A stretch of DNA of 64,000 nt from Romanomermis culicivorax (lineage: Eukaryota > Nematoda > Enoplea > Mermithida > Mermithidae): NCBI GenBank assembly GCA_963922205.1, contig CAWUHX010000222.1:124001-188000 (forward strand). Direction: 5' to 3'. Shown here piece by piece: positions 57,304-64,000 of the stretch. The position numbers and the translations under genes were made by a program. Under the pieces are notes generated by a model. The model was not told the origin of the DNA. It made no database searches and saw only the letters and a program-made list of their open reading frames with translations. Position 1 is the first letter of the stretch, and each line of letters begins with the position of its first letter.

Positions 57304-58535
57304 TGCAGTTTACCCGCGGCTTTTATCATGTCTACCTTCAGGCTAAATATCTCATTTTCGCCAAACGCGCATATCTTCTGTCAAAATCGGCCAATTTGCG
57401 GCAGTGTCCACTGCTATCAGGAGTTGTTTCCGCGGACTGGGCATAGCTGAAAAATGATCAGCAGAATTTTCTGAACAAGATGAAAGGCCCACCCACAGTT
57501 TGAGTTTTTGTCAAATTTTGACCATTTTGCTGTGGTTTACACCTATATCACGTTTGATATCAAGTTCCGGTAGATCAAAATTCCATCCGAGAAGTTCGAT
57601 ATCAGCTTAAAAAAATGATCAATCGCATAAATTTCGGGGTAAAAAGTTTTCATTAAAACTTTAAAACAATTGGCTCCTGAAATTCCATTGAAAATCAAGA
57701 ACTGATTTTTCCATATTCTACAAGATTTGAAATACTACTTTGATATTCGACGGAGCTTTCCATCAATTTTCGCAACATTCAATCCGTTTTGCAATTAGAA
57801 TAGACATTTCGATAAGTTTTACTATTTATATTCGATCAAATCTAAGACAATACAAGGGCTTCCTTCTCTTGGCCTAGAAAATCGTCAACCGACCTCGCCG
57901 AAATATCGCAAAACTTTTAGTCGAGAATGTGTCGTAAAAAAGCGACCTAAAATTATACTAGGATTGGGATAAAAACGACCATTGCAGCGTGTCTTAAAAA
58001 ATAATTTTCATCTGTTTCTGATAGAGTTCCTATCATAATCAGGATTCTTCTAACAACAGATTTATGATTAAACCAAAGTGGAATAAGAAAAGAAAGGTAA
58101 AAACGGCATGTTTTCACCCAATTTACTCTGTTCACATGAAATCAACTTGATTCCAGCTCTTTCTTGGTTTCCATAGAACATTCACCATATGATTTACATA
58201 GTGAGGTTTGACATTTGTGTGTGACTATAGTTTCAACTCCTGGCACAAAGCGAATTATGCCTGGTAGCCTGCATAGCAATTTGGTTTGATCAATATCTTG
58301 AAGTGAGTTCAGAGTTGTCAACTGTTTAAGCGGGATTCAACATAGCCCCAAATTGAGAGGCAAGAAGATGCACACAGTGAAAGAACTGTAACTTGTAGTA
58401 CTTGCTATGCCAGCTGAAGTAAGTCAAGCTGATTAGAGCGATTCTCGATAACGTCCTATACAGTACCGCATGACTATGGTATTATTACAGTTATAGTATA
58501 GCAGCTACTATACACTACCAGGCGAAACTAACCGT
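57304..58535. other. No gene seen
   Basis: Only short frames in A/T-rich sequence. The end of the Tc1-type transposase frame lies just beyond. Confidence 0.35.
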
Positions 58536-59900
58536 CTACGCCAGACGCGTCCCGGACGCGTCTTTGACCTGAAAATGAACTATCGATCCGTGGTATGCTA
58601 ATACAGCTCTAGCGATCCGTGGTATGCCTTTGATGTATGTCATACATTGTTGTTTTGTCATTTGAGTGCACCAAAAATTCATAATGCCTGCGATAAGTTC
58701 ACTTAAATTACGTGGTTTTATGTGCCCTCGCAAATGTTCTTTGAGTTGATGCCAAACTTTCTCAATAGGGTTGAGATCAGGCGATTCTGGCGGCCAAAAA
58801 CATAAGCGCTGAACGTGGTTTGCTTCCATAACACTCGAAGAAAAACGGCTCGTGTGCATTGGTGCATTGTCCATTTGCAAAATGGCTGCCGGAAATTTTT
58901 TGACAAAAGGCAATTAAGAAATTTGTCAAAATATTGCAAAAAATTGCACTATCCATCTGGTCCTGTCACTCAAAAATACAAATTTTTGTGGCGCCAAATG
59001 AGCTGATTCCAGCCCAAACATGAACCTTGACAAAAGAATATTGTACATTTTGCCTATTGTGGCTATAAGAAGTGAATAGTTGAATAGAAAATGGTAAAAA
59101 TATGCGATAACTCAAAAATCTTTCACGTGTCTTACTGTAAACTTCTTTGACCCAAAAGTATTTTTGTTCACTAGTCCATCTCTCATCCTCAGATAATTTA
59201 ATCACCTAACTAAAAAAAATAACTTACTTTCACAGGGTGCTTGGCTACGCTTCTCAAAATAATGAGTTTGTCCTCCCCTTGTTTTCTATATGCTTTTTTC
59301 CTATGTGCTTCGAGTTGAACTGTACATTCATCAGTGAAGACGATGGTGTCTAAATCGATTTTCTCTTCCAATACCAGTTTGCCGAATTGTATCCTTTTTT
59401 CTTTGTTCACGTCTCGAACCATTTGACAAATATTTAACAGTTGAACGTACCCAACCTACACATTTTTTAGATTGAATAGGAAAAATCATGAGAAAAAAAT
59501 TGTTTACAAATTATTTTAATATTCAAATGTTGAAAAACAAAGAAGAAATATCAGAAAAAATGACATATTATAGAGCAACATGCATGTATACTCTAGTGCA
59601 ATTACAGACTAGAGTCTGCTTTCTGAGAATGCTTGTAAATTTTGAGAATGAAAAGCATGTAATGTCTTAGATTTTTTCTATTTTCTACTCTATGCGTGTA
59701 AATTAGATTATTATTATTCTGTGCACTTCTGTACCCAGTTCTCTCCTAATCCGACGAACAGTTGAACAATCAAGTGTAATATTATGCATCCGTTTCAAAA
59801 TTGTGACTAAGTCCTTTGCAATAAATTCATTATTCGAATACATAAGTCGATAGTAGTAAGGCCGGCCCGTATAGGTCGTATGCTTAAGGATACTCCTATC
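58536..59900 (-). pseudogene. Tc1-like transposase with two probable introns, broken
   Basis: The DDE transposase of Tc1/mariner elements cuts and pastes DNA at TA sites. Exon A (about 59900-59735) has the helix-turn-helix part with TGRPYYYRL and STVRRIRREL. Exon B (59455-59228) gives VRDVNKEKRIQFGKLVLEE and the first catalytic Asp in IVFTDECTVQLE, and ends KHPVK at a GTAAGT donor. After a 202-base intron, exon C from 59025 resumes with VHVWAGISSFGATKICIFE, so the splice restores the conserved KHP-KV-VW order. The second Asp is in QMDNAPMHTS and the Glu in SPDLNPIEKVWHQLK. Lesions are a TGA after IFE and a one-base slip near 58913. The N-terminus runs into a tandem repeat at 59.93 kb; no terminal inverted repeats were identified. 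Confidence 0.82.
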
Positions 59901-59929
59901 TTTTGTGTACGACCTATAATTTGTCATTT

Positions 59930-60090
59930 TTGGCCGATTTATAGGTCGTACAGTAAACATACACGATTGGCTTTTGGCGGATTTACAGGTTGTACAGTAA
60001 ACATATACGGTCAATTTCTTCGTCGATTTATAGGTCGTACAGTAAACATATACGGTCGATTTATAAGTCGTACGGTTAAGAATGCATGTT
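59930..60090. repeat. Tandem repeat of GATTTATAGGTCGTACAGTAAACATA type
   Basis: Units begin near 59936, 59981, 60025 and 60057, with spacing of about 45, 44 and 32 bases. An inverted partial unit (GTACGACCTATAAT) lies just before at about 59908. It abuts the 5' end of the Tc1-type frame. Confidence 0.6.
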
Positions 60091-60159
60091 CTTGAGTTAC
60101 CGTAATAGTGAAATTACGGTAATTTTCGATTATGGTAATAGTGGAATTAGGGTAATAGG

Positions 60160-60880
60160 TGTGTTACTGTAGATGAAAAAGGAAAATCGATGATGAATCG
60201 AAAATGGAAAATGAAAATATATGTGGAACAAAATTGGACATACAGTATACAAGTACGACACAAAAAGTAAGGCAAAAAATCGATCTGGAAAAAACTGGAA
60301 ATACAGTGCCCGTGTAGTGCACAAAAGTGAGAAAGGTAAGGTAAACAAAACACCAAAATTGGATCTGGTAAAAGTGGACGTACGGTGCATATAGTGTACA
60401 AAGGAAAAAAGGTGAGGTAACAAAACCAAAATCAATTTAGAAAAAGTGAACAAGGGAAAAGAGCACACCTAGGAGGCATAGAGAAAGAACATGCAGAAAA
60501 GATTATACATAGATCTGAAAGAGATGGTGTAGTGGACAAAGGAAAAAGAGCATGCCTAGTGGAAATAAAGAGAAGACCTACAGGAAAAATGTTATTGATC
60601 TAAGAAGAGAACATTAGACAGCAGTGAAGAAAGCACCTGTGCTTGATAAAAGAAAAATGCTACTAAATGACTTTTCAAAAATCTAATGTGTTGTTTGCTT
60701 ATATTACAAAATAATCTTATCTAACCCATGACTCCTGACTACTGTAAGCTGTCTAGAAAAAAGAAAAAGGCCTAAGAACGTAATGTATGAAAAACAAAAA
60801 TCGATCTAAAGAGAACATGTAGTAGACAAAAAAAAAGAGCATATGTAGTGGACAAAATGAAAAGACGCCCATAAATTATT
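60160..60880. repeat. Degenerate purine-rich tandem repeat, ~60-75 bp units
   Basis: Phrases of the type AAAATYGATCTGG, GGACATACAGTGYA and GTACAAAGG...GGTGAGGTAA recur in order at about 60233, 60297 and 60370, with weaker echoes to 60880. The opposite strand gives a low-complexity Phe-rich frame that I take to be spurious. Confidence 0.5.
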
Positions 60881-61024
60881 GTCATTTCATGGAGAACATG
60901 TACTGGCCAGTATCAAAAATAACGAGTAATCTGAAAAAGGATAGTACCAGCAACAAATAAAGCTGTAAATGTTTTTTATTATAAAAAAATGAAAATGTAC
61001 ATGATATATAAATATATAACGTAT

Positions 61025-62424
61025 TTAAATACTATAATCTGTAAAGGTTTCACGATTTTTATCAATCATTATGAGAGAGTCAAATTCTGCGTATATAAGT
61101 GCTTCAATACCGCCATCTGGTATATCCTCTCCAAAATTCATCTGTAAACTGGTGGTTCCTTCATGTACGAGTTCCCAAAAATTACCATCCATACCGCAAG
61201 GAGTCAAATCAAAAACAAAAACCGTGTTATGTGTTGTAAAAAAATTTCGAGTAATTTCATTACCCTTGTTATCTGTACCAATTCCTACACCCTCAAATAA
61301 CTGTATAAAAGTGCGCAAATATTTGTTTTCTTTAAAATTTAACATATACGGCGTTGTAGGTAATGTTGTAGTACCACTTGTTATTTTAATTTCGTTTAAT
61401 CCGAAATGCTTAAAATTGAAGGGGCTTTGATTATAATCGCCCCTAGCAGCCGAACCATCAACGAGCGCCACAACGAGACGACGAGGTAAAGGACCTGTGA
61501 AGAATGAGTTCAGAGGGGCTGAGCGACAACTAGTTGTTATGTATAGACTTGTAACATGACATCGACGAATAGGGTATTTTGCAGCTGTATTTTGTAACAT
61601 GGATTCTATAGCTAGATTGATATTATCCGCAACTTCAACTTTTTTAATAAATAAAGACATGCTTTTAACCTCGATTTTATAAGCTTCGTTGTCAGTAGAT
61701 ATAAATTTTTGCAAGCAAAAATCATCTCTATGTCTCTATAAATCAATTTTCAAAGTACATTGATTCAATAGGAAACGTTCTTGCATAAATAGATCGGCAT
61801 GTATAGGAGCCATTAATTCAACAACTGCACTGTTTTTGAACATCTGAACTCTTTTCAAAGCACCCTTGTTTTTCTTTATATCAAGAACATCGCCATTTTC
61901 AAAAGCATAACCAGCAGCTGCAACATGTGTTGACTTAGCATCAGGACCATAGTTCAATTCCGTTTCCAAATAAGATCTGTAAGCGTACTATCCCCACTAA
62001 AATGTTAAAATGTTAAAATTAAAAAAACGTGAACATACATTTAATTATAAAACTTACCTGTCAGATATATTAATTTTCCATTTAAGTACATCTTGATCTG
62101 TTTAAAAAATGTTTTGCCGATCAAATTAATTGGTGCTACAACATTTCCAGTAGGGTTATTGTTGGCATCCGATGTTAAAACGCAAGCACCACCATTAGCT
62201 TTCGTAATTCGAATAGTAAAATATATAAAATTTTTTGATAAATCTAGCATATATGAATCTGGTGAAACAACAAACTCGTACGGTCCCTCATTAGTACAAG
62301 GATTCTGTAGTTGTATTTCAGATCAAAAACTTCTATGAATAGCTACTTGAGTTGGAGGTACGGTAAATAAATCTAATTCCGTTTCACTACTAGGAGATGA
62401 TGCAGCATCAATAAATTTACTCAT
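61025..62424 (-). pseudogene. Polinton/Maverick major capsid protein (F54H12.2-like), broken
   Basis: The family is a double-jelly-roll major capsid protein, known in nematode annotation as F54H12.2-like. ATG at 62424 opens the N-terminal LDLFTVPPTQVAI motif. Later landmarks are PINLIGKTFFKQIKMYLNGK, YAYRSYLETELNYGPDAK, ADLFMQERFLLNQ, AAKYPIRR, LPRRLVVALVDGSA, NPFNFKH-like QSPFNFKHFGLNEI and a closing EFDSLIMIDKNRE before the stop at 61025. A 61-base intron (61997-62057, GTAAGT...TTTTAG) interrupts it. Lesions: TGA at 62325-62323, a phase mismatch across the intron junction, and TAG at 61738-61736. Length and order are otherwise complete. Its ATG overlaps the stop of the upstream gene in an ATGA, as in compact viral genomes. 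Confidence 0.85.
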
Positions 62425-62927
62425 TTCGAATAGATATCCTTAAAACCGACTATTCTACGTGGAGTCTTTTTTAAGAATGAGGAATGTTGTTTTAGCTGCT
62501 TATGTTTATGTTGCTTTATTTGACCATTATTCAACATTTTATTGCTCTTCAAATGTTGTTTGCGCTTTCCTAGACCTTTTCCTTTCTGAATACGATCACC
62601 TGTCTCGTGTAATAAATTGCTTGCTGCATTTCACCCATGATCTGTAACACTTTCTTTAAAAGAACGTCCTTCTACCATATCACCTGCAATTTTGGAACCT
62701 GCAGCAAGTGCGTGTTTCCCTGCAGACTTCAATAAGGGCATAGCTAGTCGCCATAAACTCTTGAAAAAATTACCCAATCCAGCTCCCTGGTGTCTATAAT
62801 AAAATGGGTATGCTGCTCTAAAACCTTCTAATGCACCACCACCTAATTGAAATTGACTATCTTGTATGCTCTGTTGATAAATTTTGATCCAGTAATCAAC
62901 AGTTTCAGGGATAAATACGGTATGCAT
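62421..62927 (-). pseudogene. Polinton membrane-active minor capsid protein (pVI/pX-like), one internal TGA
   Basis: From ATG 62927 the frame reads GALEGFRAAYPFYYRHQGAG, then the amphipathic LGNFFKSLWRLAMPLLKSAG and a small alanine-rich stretch, a layout seen in minor proteins of Polintons and adintoviruses that resemble adenoviral pVI/pX and are thought to disrupt membranes or cement the capsid. An internal TGA at 62633-62631 interrupts it. The frame then stays open through a Lys/Gln/His-rich basic tail to the TGA at 62423-62421, which overlaps the capsid-gene ATG. The basic tail could bind DNA; that is inference. Confidence 0.7.
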
Positions 62928-63087
62928 ATTTTGCTTTGAAAATCAAAAGGAACAACTAAATGAATTAATTAATTAATTAAGAGCGTTTGTGAAAATTCAA
63001 CCTGACGACAACGTGTCCAAATGCAAATGAATGAATGAATGAGTAAATAAAAATTTGATACTATGATTATAGGAATAAAGGAGTACG

Positions 63088-63984
63088 TCACCGAAAATGT
63101 AATTTAACTATAACATTCCCAAACTGAAAGGGTATAAGCTCATTCATACTGTTTTTTATATTAATCTCGAGTACTGTAATTTCTTTCAATTGAATGGGTA
63201 TATAGTGAGGTGTTTCATATAATCGACTCACATTATCTTTGTATTTTCCCTGAACATTTACTATACGTAAAAGCGGTGCTAAAGTATTTCCAACAATCTG
63301 ATTTTCAATAATATTACAGTAAACATAAAAATTCTGTAAATCATTCAAATTTGGTGGTTGAATGCCTAACATGTATAAATGATTAGTTCCAGGCTCGGCA
63401 AGAAAAACAGCTTTGGATGGTGGAATATGTGTGTTAGAATTTTTTGGAGGTTTCTCTCCAACAGTATATAAGTTAATATTCACAGCTCTATTTAAAAAAT
63501 CATCAGCAGTTGCATAGGCCTCAGTATTGGTAGAGCTAAATCCGAGAAGCTCCATTAACTGTTTGCTTATATCGATTTTACGTAAGATTGTACTACTTTT
63601 TATTTTCAAATTAACTAATACTCGTCCATGTTCATCGTATGAAAACATGATTTCCATGTTAGTTCCGGCAATAGCTGCTCCAACTTTTGCATTCAACTCT
63701 TCAATTAATTCAGATATGGTAAAGTAATGTTTTTCAAAAACTATTACTTTAATTTTTTTGACCTTATTTCCGACACCATCCGTAATTAACGTTATTACAT
63801 TATCTCCACCATGATTGGTAAATGTAGCCCAACTATAGGTGTATATTATTTCACTTAGCCCTACCTCTCAGCTTCCATCTAGTTTTAAACGGTAAGGTAG
63901 ATGGGCTGAAAAATCAGAGGGCTTGTTTCCATTTTTGCTATTACTAGGTAATGTGATATAAAATTGATCTTCAAAGGTTGTCAT
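63088..63984 (-). pseudogene. Polinton penton / minor capsid protein (PX), one internal TGA
   Basis: The frame begins at ATG 63984 (FYITLPSNSKN) and runs about 298 codons. The C-terminal half is highly characteristic: NDLQNFYVYCNIIENQIVGN, APLLRIVNVQGKYKDNV, YIPIQLKEITVLEINI and the closing PFQFGNVIVKLHFR. Such single-jelly-roll proteins form capsid vertices. The only lesion seen is a TGA at 63870-63868, where relatives have Trp in a GSWEV-like context. It is first in a same-strand series penton, pVI-like, major capsid; further Polinton genes probably lie beyond the window edge. Confidence 0.85.
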
Positions 63985-64000
63985 TATTTATAATGTTTGC

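Noticed and set aside
59026-59227. Open frame continuing through the Tc1 intron with charged residues
   Set aside because: Skipping the segment restores a conserved transposase block at consensus splice sites, so it is better read as an intron.
60130-60468. Minus-strand Phe/Ser-rich frame of 112 codons
   Set aside because: It is the complement of a purine-rich degenerate tandem repeat; composition explains the open frame.
28077-63984. Nuclear reassignment of TGA to tryptophan, suggested by many in-frame TGA codons in broken genes
   Set aside because: TAG and TAA also interrupt frames (61736, 14562, 13945, 13354), one-base slips are common, and several TGAs are better explained by CGA or TGG decay. 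Genes here still end at TGA, for example at the ATGA overlap at 62421-62424.

Overview
This is a repeat-packed stretch of an invertebrate animal genome, most likely a nematode. The pointers are short introns with GTAAGT donors and TTTTCAG-type acceptors, a TTAGGC run (the nematode telomere unit) inside a small palindromic transposon, and many TACTGTA/ACAGTAA motifs. I see no clearly intact single-copy host gene. Almost every reading frame longer than about 100 codons is a retroelement, DNA-transposon or virus-like (Polinton/Maverick) gene, and nearly all are broken by stops or one-base frame slips. One 100-N assembly gap lies at 45964-46063.

Layout. 0.9-1.7 kb: a broken BEN-domain gene (+). 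2.4-5.4 kb: an unrecognised decayed coding region (-). 6.8-9.5 kb: a decayed Polinton-type family B DNA polymerase (-). 11.3-16.9 kb: a broken gene with a DEDDy 3'-5' exonuclease domain and a long Pro/Gln/Ser/Thr-rich tail (-), interrupted by a 378-bp MITE and lying just downstream of a Ty3/gypsy integrase fragment (17.5-18.1 kb, same strand). 18.4-19.3 kb: a hAT-like MITE. 20.9-23.7 kb: three unrelated tandem-repeat patches, including a regular 66-bp array with a TGACGTCAGCAA core and a candidate hairpin. 24.7-26.0 kb: a gypsy gag (+).

28.08-34.47 kb is the best-preserved mobile element, an LTR retroelement with an 879-bp 5' LTR, a 4-bp target duplication and a paralogous empty site next to it. 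Its order is unusual: gag with four CCHC knuckles, then an Env-like glycoprotein, then protease and the start of reverse transcriptase. The Env membrane anchor and the protease share one uninterrupted reading frame. Reverse transcriptase is cut off where an internal deletion joins it to the middle of the 3' LTR.

35.8-45 kb holds palindromic MITEs, a roughly 4-kb inverted-repeat composite, tRNA-like sequences and a decayed hAT transposase. 45.1-46.1 kb is the 3' end of a second gypsy element (-). 46.7-50.8 kb is a nest of transposons whose target duplications can be read directly; the innermost, a Mutator-like foldback element with a 9-bp duplication, carries a partial NADAR-domain exon. 52.4-53.4 kb is another foldback element. 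58.5-59.9 kb is a Tc1-like transposase with two probable introns (-). 61.0-64.0 kb holds the capsid module of a Polinton (-): major capsid protein, membrane-active minor protein and penton, each with one to three inactivating lesions.

The genes do not form a host pathway. They are layers of mobile elements inserted into one another. Starts are uncertain wherever a frame is broken. Family assignments rest on motif recognition by eye, with no database search.
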